Assembly (NCBI RefSeq): GCF_005049235.1
Contig: NZ_SUMD01000001.1
Coordinates: forward strand, 434,001-498,000
Length of the DNA stretch: 64,000 nucleotides
Direction of reading: 5' to 3'
Source of the DNA: Rhodococcus oryzae
GTDB lineage: Bacteria > Actinomycetota > Actinomycetes > Mycobacteriales > Mycobacteriaceae
Positions 36,290 through 43,105 of the stretch are shown here, in pieces; the first letter of the stretch is position 1, and every line of letters starts with the position of its first letter. Made by a program: the position numbers and the translations under genes. The notes beneath the pieces were generated by a model that was not told where the DNA came from, made no database searches, and worked only from the letters and a program-made list of their open reading frames with translations.

Positions 36290-36544
36290 ATGGACTGGCG
36301 CCACAACGCAATTTGTCGGGATGAAGACCCGGAATTGTTCTTTCCCGTGGGCAACAGCGGTCCGGCCATCGCCCAGATCGCAGACGCCAAGCTGGTGTGC
36401 AACCGGTGCCCCGTCACCGCCGACTGCCTGTCCTGGGCACTCGAGTCCGGCCAGGATGCAGGCGTCTGGGGCGGCATGAGCGAGGACGAGCGCCGCGCAC
36501 TCAAGCGTCGCAACGCGCGCACCCGCGCCCGCACCACGGTCTAG
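36290..36544 (+). CDS. whiB1: WhiB1 Fe-S transcriptional regulator
   Basis: An 84-residue Wbl protein almost identical to the mycobacterial WhiB1. The [4Fe-4S] ligands are Cys9, Cys37, Cys40 and Cys46; the G(V/I)WGG turn (GVWGGMSEDERR) precedes the basic C-terminus LKRRNARTRARTTV. WhiB1 binds the primary sigma factor and reacts with nitric oxide, and is essential in mycobacteria. The start at MDWRHNA follows AAGGAG; the frame is open upstream to 36188 but without homology. Confidence 0.97.
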   Translation: MDWRHNAICRDEDPELFFPVGNSGPAIAQIADAKLVCNRCPVTADCLSWALESGQDAGVWGGMSEDERRALKRRNARTRARTTV

Positions 36545-36565
36545 CAACACAGCACCGTACGAACG

Positions 36566-36592
36566 GGCCCGGCACCATGATGGTGCCGGGCC
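36566..36592. terminator. Terminator hairpin after whiB1
   Basis: A 12-base perfect stem (GGCCCGGCACCA with TGGTGCCGGGCC) and a 3-base loop, 22 bases after the whiB1 stop, in the convergent gap with pdtaS. There is no clear T-tract, so it may act from both sides or need a factor. Confidence 0.75.
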
Positions 36593-36637
36593 TCAGTCGT
36601 TTCCGGGGGTCGATCGTTTCTGCGGTGGATCCGCGAA

Positions 36638-38149
36638 CTACACGCGGTTCGCGCGGCGCCCGAGCGGCACCCGCAGGGCGGCGTCGGTTCCGCCGCCTTC
36701 CGCGGGATGCAGCCCGAGCGAACCGCCCAGCTCGGCGGACACCAGGGTCCGGACGATCTGCAGGCCGAGGCGATCGGACCGCTCCAGGCTGAAGCCGGGC
36801 GGCAGGCCGTTGCCGTCGTCGTGGATGACCACGTCCAGCCAGCGCGCGGACCGCTCGGCGCGCAGCGTCACGGTGCCGGGCTCCCCCGGCTCGAAGGCGT
36901 GCTCGATCGCGTTCTGCACCAGCTCGGTCAGCACCATGACCAGCGGGGTGGCGCGTTCAGCGGGGAACACCCCGAGGCTGCCCTCGCGACGGATCTGGAC
37001 GGCGCTGCCCACCATCGCGACGTCGGCCATGATCGGCACCAGACGATCGACCACCTCGTCGAGGTTGACCTCCTCGTCCACCGACATGGACAGGGTGTCG
37101 TGCACCAGCGCGATCGAGGTCACCCGGCGCACCGATTCGCTCAGCGCCTGACGCGCCTCGTCGTTGTTGGTGCGTCTGGCCTGCAGCCGCAGCAGCGCGG
37201 CGACGGTCTGCAGGTTGTTCTTCACCCGGTGGTGGATCTCCCGGATTGTCGCGTCCTTGCTCAGCAGCGCGCGGTCGCGGCGCTTGACCTCCGTGACATC
37301 GCGGATCAACACCGCCGCGCCCGCGGGCTGGCCGCCCGGCCGCAGCACCAGGGTGCGCAGCAGCACCGTGGCCCCGCGCGCCTCGACCTCCATCCGCTTG
37401 CCCGCCTTGCCCGCGAGGGCGGCCCTGATGTCGTTCGCCACGTCCTGGGAGTCGAACGGGTCGGTGACCAGCGTCCTGGTCACCGAGGCCAGGTCGCTGC
37501 CCGTCAGGGTCGTGGTCGTCAGGCCCATCCGGTGGTAGGCCGAGAGCGCGTTCGGGCTGGCGTAGACGACGGTCCCGTCGGAGTCGAGCCGGATGAAGCC
37601 GTCACCCGCGCGCGGACTGGAGAGGATCTCGCTGTGCTCCTCCGGCGTCGGGAACGTGCCCTCGCTGATCATCTTGCACAGATCCGCGGCGCAGTCGAGG
37701 TACGCGACCTCGAGCGGGCTGGACTGCCGATGCTGGGTGGGGTTGGTGTCGCGACTGAGGACGGCGATCACGTCGCCCGCGCACCGGACGGGGATCGCCT
37801 CGCGGCGTACCGGCGTCCCCTCGCCGGGCGGGCCGTCCTCGACGCGCACGATCCGCCACTCCGTCAGCGCCTGCCGCACGTGCGGGTGCTCGGCGTCCGA
37901 GACCACGGTCCCGACGGCGTCCTCGGCGAACGCGGTGGGGGCGGTGGTCGGACGGCACTGCGCGACGCAGACCACCTCACCGTGGCCGGCGACCTCCGGG
38001 TTACCGCTGTCCGCACCCACCCACAGCAGCACGTCGGCGAACGACAGGTCGGCGAGCAGCTGCCACTCCCCGACCACCCGCTGCAGGTGGTCGACGGCGC
38101 TGCCCGGCAGGTCGGTGTGTTCGGCGAGTAGATCACTGAGGGTGGACAT
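36638..38149 (-). CDS. pdtaS: PdtaS sensor histidine kinase
   Basis: A 503-residue soluble histidine kinase matching Rv3220c. An N-terminal GAF-like domain (about 1-150) is followed by a PAS domain (about 180-290, GDGFIRLDSDGTVVYASPNALSAY cited in part) and a HisKA_2 dimerisation region with the phospho-acceptor His in REIHHRVKNNLQTVAALL (about residue 304). The HATPase part includes ELVQNAIEHAFEPG, DDGNGLPPGF and GLQIVRTLV. Its partner PdtaR is an ANTAR antiterminator encoded elsewhere; none is in this window. Two or more ligands, including nitric oxide and metals, have been proposed for the orthologue. Confidence 0.95.
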   Translation of the reverse strand: MSTLSDLLAEHTDLPGSAVDHLQRVVGEWQLLADLSFADVLLWVGADSGNPEVAGHGEVVCVAQCRPTTAPTAFAEDAVGTVVSDAEHPHVRQALTEWRIVRVEDGPPGEGTPVRREAIPVRCAGDVIAVLSRDTNPTQHRQSSPLEVAYLDCAADLCKMISEGTFPTPEEHSEILSSPRAGDGFIRLDSDGTVVYASPNALSAYHRMGLTTTTLTGSDLASVTRTLVTDPFDSQDVANDIRAALAGKAGKRMEVEARGATVLLRTLVLRPGGQPAGAAVLIRDVTEVKRRDRALLSKDATIREIHHRVKNNLQTVAALLRLQARRTNNDEARQALSESVRRVTSIALVHDTLSMSVDEEVNLDEVVDRLVPIMADVAMVGSAVQIRREGSLGVFPAERATPLVMVLTELVQNAIEHAFEPGEPGTVTLRAERSARWLDVVIHDDGNGLPPGFSLERSDRLGLQIVRTLVSAELGGSLGLHPAEGGGTDAALRVPLGRRANRV

Positions 38150-38166
38150 CGATCAGGGTGTGGCGG

Positions 38167-38382
38167 TCAGGAGATGACGGCGATCAGGTCGCCCTGCTGG
38201 ATGACGTCGCCGACAGTGACATCCACCGAGGTCACGCGGCCGTTCACCTCGGCGAGCACCGGGATCTCCATCTTCATAGACTCCAGGATCACGAGGGTGT
38301 CACCCTCCTTCACCTCGTCGCCTTCGGCGACAACCACCTGGAAGACGGTGGAAACCATCTCGGCACGCACGTCTTCTGCCAT
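38167..38382 (-). CDS. Biotinyl-lipoyl-like protein (BLP/TB7.3)
   Basis: A 71-residue stand-alone biotinyl domain, like Rv3221c (TB7.3). The modified Lys is in VILESMKMEIPVLAE, with the symmetrical strands EGDEVKEGD and VGDVIQQGDLIAVIS around it. It may be a free biotin carrier domain; its carboxylase partner is unknown. The start MAEDVRAEM at 38382 follows a GCGAGG ribosome binding site. It lies 17 bases downstream of nothing coding and in the direction of pdtaS (18-base gap), and is divergent from bL37. Confidence 0.92.
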   Translation of the reverse strand: MAEDVRAEMVSTVFQVVVAEGDEVKEGDTLVILESMKMEIPVLAEVNGRVTSVDVTVGDVIQQGDLIAVIS

Positions 38383-38476
38383 CGAGCACCTCGCTTGTCT
38401 AGACCTGCCAATGGAAGTACAGCCAACCACACGTGGAAGAATGTCCCGGAGCGAGATCTGAGGGAAGGAGACAACC

Positions 38477-38551
38477 ATGGGTAAGCGTGGTCGCAAGAAG
38501 CGCAGCCGCAAGGGCAACAAGGCCAACCACGGCAAGCGTCCAAACAGCTGA
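38477..38551 (+). CDS. Ribosomal protein bL37 (24 residues)
   Basis: A 24-residue strongly basic peptide, MGKRGRKKRSRKGNKANHGK followed by RPNS. It matches the actinobacterial large-subunit protein bL37 first seen in mycobacterial ribosome structures. It has a clear GAAGGAG ribosome binding site six bases before the ATG and is followed by a strong terminator, so it forms its own unit. It is too short for routine gene calling. It marks the left anchor of the accessory array that follows. Confidence 0.9.
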   Translation: MGKRGRKKRSRKGNKANHGKRPNS

Positions 38552-38571
38552 CGCGCCGTAGGCGAAGCCTC

Positions 38572-38606
38572 ACGAGGGCCGGGACACAGTGTGTCCCGGC
38601 CCTCGT
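38572..38606 (+). terminator. bL37 terminator hairpin
   Basis: A perfect 16-base stem (ACGAGGGCCGGGACAC with GTGTCCCGGCCCTCGT) and a 3-base loop, 20 bases after the bL37 stop. The right half of this hairpin reappears at 41888-41914, at a duplication junction. Confidence 0.9.
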
Positions 38607-38772
38607 TGCGTCCCGGCCCATCTCGTGCAGGGGGACGGAACCGCCCCGCCGAAACAGCGTTATACGCAACAGGTCTCGCGATTCACCGTCTTCTGACGCT
38701 TTCTCCGAATTTCCCCACGCCCCGGCAGTCCCGTCCATATCATTGCGCCCACGCGGTCGGGGGACCACGCGG
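38581..38772 (+). repeat. Upstream control region of the secreted-protein array, copy A
   Basis: Copy A of a segment that is repeated at 41888-42040. Three blocks are shared: the right part of the bL37 terminator (38581-38607), an AT-rich block around TTATACGCAACAG (about 38649-38686), and CCGTCCATATCATTGCGCCC onward to the GGTCGGGGGACC region (about 38731-38772). GGAAC-N17-GTT at about 38637-38661 resembles an ECF sigma (SigH-type) promoter, but this match is not kept in copy B. The 255-base gap before the first array gene holds nothing else I recognise. Confidence 0.7.
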
Positions 38773-38861
38773 TTTGTTTCACTCAAGGCGGACAGCCACC
38801 TCGGATCCGGATCCACTCTCGCTGCACTCGACTTCGTCGCGGCACGATCCGAAGGAGACCG

Positions 38862-39560
38862 ATGTCCCGCTCCACCCTGCGCTCGCGCCCCGGCCGGTTC
38901 CTCGCCGCCGCTGTGGCCGCAACCGCCGTGCTCGGAGGCGCCCTGGCCGCCGGTGCAGGCAGCGCAATCGCACAGAACGGCTCCAGCGTCGGCTCTCTCG
39001 AGGGCCTGGGCTCGGTCGCCGAGGAGTCCGCGACCGCGGTCTTCGACAACATCACGGTCACCAAGGAAGTCGTCGGCGCGGACCTTCGGATCCCCGGCAC
39101 CACCTTCGGCTACCGCACCACCGTGGCCGCGTCCGGCGCCCCGCCCCGCGAGCTCACCAGGCTTCTCGCCCTCGAACCGGGCGACAACGAGGCAGTGGCC
39201 CGGCCCGTCGATGGCACCGCGAAGGTCACCTACACAGCATCCGACGGCACTCGCAGGACCGAACCCGCCCAGCTGACCTGGGCGACGTGGACGTTGACCG
39301 ACGGCAGCAAATCCACTGGATGGGAGTTGTCGACCGCGGGCTGGCAGATCTCGGCCGACCAGCCGCTGGTCCTCGAAACGCGCTACCAATGGATCGGACA
39401 ATCCCGGAACTCGGGGCACGAGGGCTTCCGCGACCGCTTCGACACCGCCTTTGCTCTCGAAGTGACCGGCCTCGGCCGAGTCCAGAAGTCCGCGATGGGA
39501 CCGCAGACCCAATGCATGTCCGAGTGCAGTGCCGCCATCTTCACCCCCTTCGGAAGCTGA
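38862..39560 (+). CDS. Secreted array protein 1 (unknown function)
   Basis: A 232-residue exported protein. Residues 1-37 are a signal peptide (Arg-rich start, FLAAAVAATAVLGG core, GSAIA cleavage). The mature part opens with a Ser/Gly-rich linker, then a beta-rich core with VTKEVVGADLRIPG, YRTTV and LLALEPG, then KVTYTASDGTRRTEPA and GWELSTAGWQIS ending ETRYQW. A Cys pair CMSEC and the terminal PFGS close it. It shares core and ends with array proteins 4 and 5. The core recalls DUF11/Ig-like repeat modules of surface proteins; this is a fold guess. Strong GAAGGAG ribosome binding site. No known function. Confidence 0.87.
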   Translation: MSRSTLRSRPGRFLAAAVAATAVLGGALAAGAGSAIAQNGSSVGSLEGLGSVAEESATAVFDNITVTKEVVGADLRIPGTTFGYRTTVAASGAPPRELTRLLALEPGDNEAVARPVDGTAKVTYTASDGTRRTEPAQLTWATWTLTDGSKSTGWELSTAGWQISADQPLVLETRYQWIGQSRNSGHEGFRDRFDTAFALEVTGLGRVQKSAMGPQTQCMSECSAAIFTPFGS

Positions 39561-39571
39561 CAGGACCACTC

Positions 39572-40183
39572 ATGTACACACTCCTGCGGCGTGTCGCCAC
39601 TGCGGCGGCTGCCACTACTGTCCTCACCGCCGGACTGCTCACCGGCATCGCTACCGCCGCGCCCGTCGACGAGGGCGCCGCCGTCACAGTCACCACCGAC
39701 CAATACAGGGTGGACAAGGAGGTCCTCGGCGGGAACGTCAAGGCCCTGGGCTCAAGCGTCGAGTACCGTACCCGGGTCTCGACAGTCGACGGGCAGTCCC
39801 GACACCTGGACCGGATCTTCGACACCTACAAGCAGGGCCTGACATTCCTGGACGGCAAGCTCAGCCTGATCGCACCCGACGGCGCGAAGACCCTGATCGA
39901 CGACGTGCCCCTCAACGATCCGTGGAACCACCGGGTCAGCGTCGACCCCGGCAACCTGTGGCTGGCCCCCGGCTGGACCTACGAATTCGACGTCCGGTAC
40001 CTGATCAACGCCAACCAGTTCGCGCCCGGCGACGTTCTCGAGGGCGGGACCTGGTTCGACACCTGGAACGCAGCGGGAACCGCAACCGACTGGAACCTGC
40101 ACTTCGCCCGCGACCCGATCGGCATCAAGGTACACATCGTCGAATCACCCTTCGGCACAGGTAGTTCCGGATCAGCCAGCTGA
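39572..40183 (+). CDS. Secreted array protein 2 (unknown function)
   Basis: A 203-residue protein with a short signal peptide (about 1-29, ending GIATA) and a single beta-rich domain. It has the family entry VDKEVLGGNVKALG followed by EYRTRVSTVDG, then GLTFLDGKLSLIAPDG, WTYEFDVRYLINANQFAPG and TWNAAGTATDWNLHF. It lacks the C-terminal cysteines and ends GTGSSGSAS. It pairs best with protein 3 (YLIxxxxFAPG/YLIAPDAYPVG and TWNxxG). It begins 11 bases after gene 1, so they share a transcript. Confidence 0.83.
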   Translation: MYTLLRRVATAAAATTVLTAGLLTGIATAAPVDEGAAVTVTTDQYRVDKEVLGGNVKALGSSVEYRTRVSTVDGQSRHLDRIFDTYKQGLTFLDGKLSLIAPDGAKTLIDDVPLNDPWNHRVSVDPGNLWLAPGWTYEFDVRYLINANQFAPGDVLEGGTWFDTWNAAGTATDWNLHFARDPIGIKVHIVESPFGTGSSGSAS

Positions 40184-40203
40184 GAATACAAGGACCACAC
40201 ACC

Positions 40204-40833
40204 ATGACCAACACCCTGCGACGCGCCGCGTCCACGCTCACCGCTGCCGCACTCCTGGCACTCACGCTGGCCACCGCAACCGCAACCGCCGAGGATTCCG
40301 GCGCGGGCGACAGCGTCACCGTCACCGGATCCGGCCTGACCGTCACCAAATCCGTCTTTGGCAGCAACTACGTCACCAACGGCACTCGCATCACGTACGA
40401 GATCTCCCTCACCCCCACCGATGCGAGCAGCCACACCGTCGACAGCATCAGCGACATCTATCCGGCCGGCCTGACCTACCAACCCGGCACCACCGCTGTC
40501 ACCGTCTTCACCGGACCCGGACAGTCTCAGAACCTCGACCTGACCCCAACGGTCGACGCCACGAGTCGTACTGTGACCTTCACCGACCCCGCACTCGTCC
40601 TGCCCGCCGCCGGCCCCGGCACCGCGATCCGAATCCAGCTGTCGTACCTGATTGCCCCCGACGCCTACCCCGTCGGCGCCGACGTCGACAGCGGCCTCAC
40701 CGTCGACCTCGACGGCACCGACCCGCAGACGTGGAACCCCATCGGCACCCGGTTCCACGTCCGCAGCTACGCCGTCGACCCGTGCCCCACCTGCGTCGAC
40801 TTCACTTACGGCAGCACCACCTTCGCCAGCTGA
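40204..40833 (+). CDS. Secreted array protein 3 (unknown function)
   Basis: A 209-residue exported protein. Signal peptide residues 1-29 (LTAAALLALTLATATATA, cleavage before EDSG). The mature domain has VTKSVFGSNYVTNG, TYEISLTPTD, SDIYPAGLTYQPGTTAV, RIQLSYLIAPDAYPVG and TWNPIGTRFHVRSY, the pattern of conserved DUF11-like repeats. It ends with a CxxC pair (DPCPTCVDF) and TTFAS. It follows gene 2 by 20 bases with an AAGGACC ribosome binding site. Function unknown. Confidence 0.83.
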   Translation: MTNTLRRAASTLTAAALLALTLATATATAEDSGAGDSVTVTGSGLTVTKSVFGSNYVTNGTRITYEISLTPTDASSHTVDSISDIYPAGLTYQPGTTAVTVFTGPGQSQNLDLTPTVDATSRTVTFTDPALVLPAAGPGTAIRIQLSYLIAPDAYPVGADVDSGLTVDLDGTDPQTWNPIGTRFHVRSYAVDPCPTCVDFTYGSTTFAS

Positions 40834-40970
40834 CGCCCGTCCTCATCCACCGGCGTGACTCGCGGGGAATCCGAAGGCGCCGGATGGAGATTCGACTCTT
40901 TGCCGTCTCAACTGTCCGCGGCTGCGCCGCTTGCGCGTCACCGCAGCGCCCACCACCCGACCGGAGACCC

Positions 40971-41783
40971 ATGTCCGACAACGTTCTGACCTCGAGCACG
41001 ATCCGGCGCCTCACAGCCGGCGTCGCCGTCACCACACTCCTGACGGCCGGCCTCGCCGCAGGCACGGGCAGCGCCGCGGCCGAGGGCTTCGGCTCCGACG
41101 GAGGATCCGCCATTGCCGAAGCCGCAATCGCCGACGACATCGACATTTCCGACTGGTTCACCAATGCGCCCGGCTCTGCCGACAACCCAACAGCGTTCGG
41201 CTCATCCGACGTATCAGCGACCGCAACCTTCGGCGACCTGAAGGTCACCAAGGCGAACGTCGGCCGGGATACCCGCCTCGCAGGCGACACGCTCACCTAC
41301 CGCACCACCGTAGCCACCACCGGTGGACAGATCGGCGAGATCACCCAGCTTCTCGCCATCGAACCCAACGGGATGCAGGGTTACTTCGACGGCGCGTGGG
41401 GTGGCGGCATGCTCACCCCCGTGGACGGATCAGCCAAGGTCAGCTACACCGCGGCGGACGGAACTCGAAAGACCGAAGCCGCCCACCTCACCTGGACGAA
41501 GTGGACGTTGCCTGACGGCGGGACGGTTTCCGGATGGGAACTATCGACCGCGGGGTGGCAGATCTCTGCCACCGAGACCCTGGTCCTCGAAACCACCTAC
41601 CGCTGGACGGACATGAGCAAAATGAACCAGGTCGGCTACGAGTGGTTCCGGAGCAACATCGACACCGGGGTCGCGATGGACGTTCCCGGGCTCGGGATCG
41701 TAGCCAAGCCGGCCATGGGCATGCCGGTGAGTTGCTACAAAGAATGCATGGCCCCGGCCGGGTCACTCCCCTTCGGCAGCTGA
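40971..41783 (+). CDS. Secreted array protein 4 (unknown function)
   Basis: A 270-residue exported protein, the longest of the set. The signal peptide ends GTGSAAA (residue 37). A Ser/Asp-rich insert of about 50 residues (with two FGS motifs) precedes the core: VTKANVGRDTRLAG, YRTTVATTGG, LLAIEPNG, KVSYTAADGTRKTEAA, GWELSTAGWQIS, ETTYRW. It ends with a CxxxC pair (CYKEC) and LPFGS. The core is close to protein 1. It lies 137 bases after gene 3, is preceded by CCGGAG, and is followed by a strong terminator, so it closes the first transcription unit. Confidence 0.85.
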   Translation: MSDNVLTSSTIRRLTAGVAVTTLLTAGLAAGTGSAAAEGFGSDGGSAIAEAAIADDIDISDWFTNAPGSADNPTAFGSSDVSATATFGDLKVTKANVGRDTRLAGDTLTYRTTVATTGGQIGEITQLLAIEPNGMQGYFDGAWGGGMLTPVDGSAKVSYTAADGTRKTEAAHLTWTKWTLPDGGTVSGWELSTAGWQISATETLVLETTYRWTDMSKMNQVGYEWFRSNIDTGVAMDVPGLGIVAKPAMGMPVSCYKECMAPAGSLPFGS

Positions 41784-41805
41784 CCCGACCCTGTGACAAC
41801 GAAAG

Positions 41806-41843
41806 GCGATCCGCCCCGAAATTCTTTGGGGCGGATCGCTTTT
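41806..41843 (+). terminator. Intrinsic terminator after array gene 4
   Basis: A 12-base perfect stem (GCGATCCGCCCC with GGGGCGGATCGC), 10-base loop and TTTT tail, 22 bases after the gene 4 stop. It ends the first array unit. Confidence 0.9.
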
Positions 41844-41857
41844 CGTATACCCTACGA

Positions 41858-41890
41858 CTACTCGGGGTCGATCCTGGTGATGATCCTGGG
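41858..41890 (-). pseudogene. Relic of the rshA 3' end
   Basis: On the minus strand this stretch encodes PRIITRIDPE followed by a stop, matching the C-terminus of the intact rshA ([12 protein letters not shown] and stop) 960 bases further on. The DNA also aligns (CTACT, TCGA and GTGATGATC-TGG blocks in the same order). There is no start or ribosome binding site. I read it as the leftover of a tandem duplication that included the gene-terminator-rshA tail. Confidence 0.65.
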
Positions 41891-42040
41891 ACACACGGTG
41901 TCCCGGCCCTCGTTACATCTCGCCGACGCCAAGGATCGGATCCTCCGAAATATTTTTATACACAACAGTTTTCGCATTTTCCGACGAAACCGGGCGGCCG
42001 TCCATACGATCATCGCCAACACGGTCGGGGGGCCGCACAA
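41888..42040 (+). repeat. Upstream control region of the array, copy B
   Basis: Copy B of 38581-38772, directly upstream of array gene 5. It starts with GGGACAC-ACG-GTGTCCC plus GGCCCTCGTT, the right half of the bL37 terminator; the outer left arm is missing because the copy begins inside the stem. Then come CCGAAATATTTTTATACACA (about 41945 on) and CCGTCCATACGATCATCGCC with GGTCGGGGGGCC (about 41998-42036). The block order is the same as in copy A. The 307 bases between genes 4 and 5 are fully made of the terminator, the rshA relic and this copy. Confidence 0.8.
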
Positions 42041-42090
42041 TGTCGAAGTTCCCGACGCGTGCCCCAGTCGTCCACCTCGAACGGAGTCCC

Positions 42091-42756
42091 GTGCCCCGCC
42101 CCACCACCCTCACCCGCCACGTCGCGACCATCGTCGCCACCACAGCCCTGGTCGTATCCGGTCTGGTCGCAGGCGTCGGCACCGCAGGCGCCATCGGCTC
42201 CTCGGACTTCGGCATCGGCTTACCCAACCACCCCGAGCTGATCCCCACCGCAACACGCACCGCGGAGAACGTTTCGGTCACCCGGGAGGTCATCGGCCCC
42301 AACGCCGGCTACGCGGGTGACAAGATCACCTTCAAGACCACGATCTCCGCGGCGGCAGGCCCGGCCCGGCAGGTCACTAGGATCGTCGACCGCGCACAGC
42401 TCATGTCCTACGTCCCGAACACGGCGAAACTCACCTACACCAGCGCGGACGGCACCCGGACGACCGAGGCGGTCACACCGACCTACGTCAAGGCGACATA
42501 CGACGGCCTCAACCTGACCGACCAGGGGGGAATGGAAGTATCGAGCGCCGGCTGGCCGATCTCCGTCGATTCCGGTGCCACCGTGGTCTTCGAGATCACC
42601 TACCAGTGGATCGATTTCCGAGGCAGGCCCTCCATGGAGGATGGAGTCGCCTACACCGGTGTGGGAATCGACGTCACCGGGCTGGACACCATGGACTGGC
42701 CCAAGATGACCACCTCCTTCGGCAGCCTCAACGAGGGCGGCCCCTTCGGGAGCTGA
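42091..42756 (+). CDS. Secreted array protein 5 (unknown function)
   Basis: A 221-residue exported protein when started at the GTG at 42091, which has CGGAG six bases upstream and gives a standard signal peptide (PRPTTLTRHVATIVATTALV, cleavage near GTAGA). An in-frame ATG at 42040 would add 17 residues that do not fit a signal. The core has VTREVIGPNAGYAG, KITFKTTISAAAG, KLTYTSADGTRTTEA, MEVSSAGWPIS and EITYQW, as in proteins 1 and 4. The Cys pair is lost but the terminal PFGS is kept. It has its own control region (copy B) and terminator. Confidence 0.83.
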   Translation: MPRPTTLTRHVATIVATTALVVSGLVAGVGTAGAIGSSDFGIGLPNHPELIPTATRTAENVSVTREVIGPNAGYAGDKITFKTTISAAAGPARQVTRIVDRAQLMSYVPNTAKLTYTSADGTRTTEAVTPTYVKATYDGLNLTDQGGMEVSSAGWPISVDSGATVVFEITYQWIDFRGRPSMEDGVAYTGVGIDVTGLDTMDWPKMTTSFGSLNEGGPFGS

Positions 42757-42777
42757 CCTCACCGGACAGATCGACGG

Positions 42778-42811
42778 CGAGGGCCGCCCGAGAATTCCCG
42801 GGCGGCCCTCG
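42778..42811. terminator. Bidirectional terminator between array gene 5 and rshA
   Basis: A perfect 13-base stem (CGAGGGCCGCCCG with CGGGCGGCCCTCG) and an 8-base loop in the convergent gap. It lies 12 bases beyond the rshA stop and 21 bases beyond the gene 5 stop. Confidence 0.85.
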
Positions 42812-42823
42812 TCGTGCAAATGC

Positions 42824-43105
42824 CTACTGGTCTGGATCGACCCGCGTGATGATCGTGGTGGTGCGCAGCTGGATCTTGAGCCGCTCACGCAGCCCGTCCG
42901 GCGCGTGCTCGCCGCCGCACTTGCGGTTCACCAGGGACTTGACCTTCTCCTCGATGCCATAGGCCTCGAAGCAGGATCCGCAGTCCTCCATGTGCTGCTT
43001 CAGCCGGGCGCGCGTCGTCTCGTCGCACTCGTTGTCGAGCATCAGCCACACGTCCGCGATCACCGCGGAGCAGTCCAACCGCTCGAACTCGTCCTGCTCG
43101 CTCAC
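42824..43105 (-). CDS. rshA: Zinc-binding anti-sigma factor RshA
   Basis: A 93-residue ZAS-family anti-sigma factor. The redox zinc motif is H38-x3-C42-x2-C45 (HMEDCGSC); another Cys pair lies nearby (Cys12, Cys27). It binds SigH and releases it when the cysteines are oxidised. It starts at a GTG whose GTGA overlaps the sigH stop, so both are made together. Its 3' end is the source of the relic at 41858-41890. Confidence 0.94.
   Translation of the reverse strand: MSEQDEFERLDCSAVIADVWLMLDNECDETTRARLKQHMEDCGSCFEAYGIEEKVKSLVNRKCGGEHAPDGLRERLKIQLRTTTIITRVDPDQ

Noticed and set aside
41858-42040. A 60-codon frame on the minus strand as a separate small gene
   Set aside because: Only its last ten codons have meaning (the rshA tail relic); the rest crosses the duplicated control region and has no ribosome binding site.
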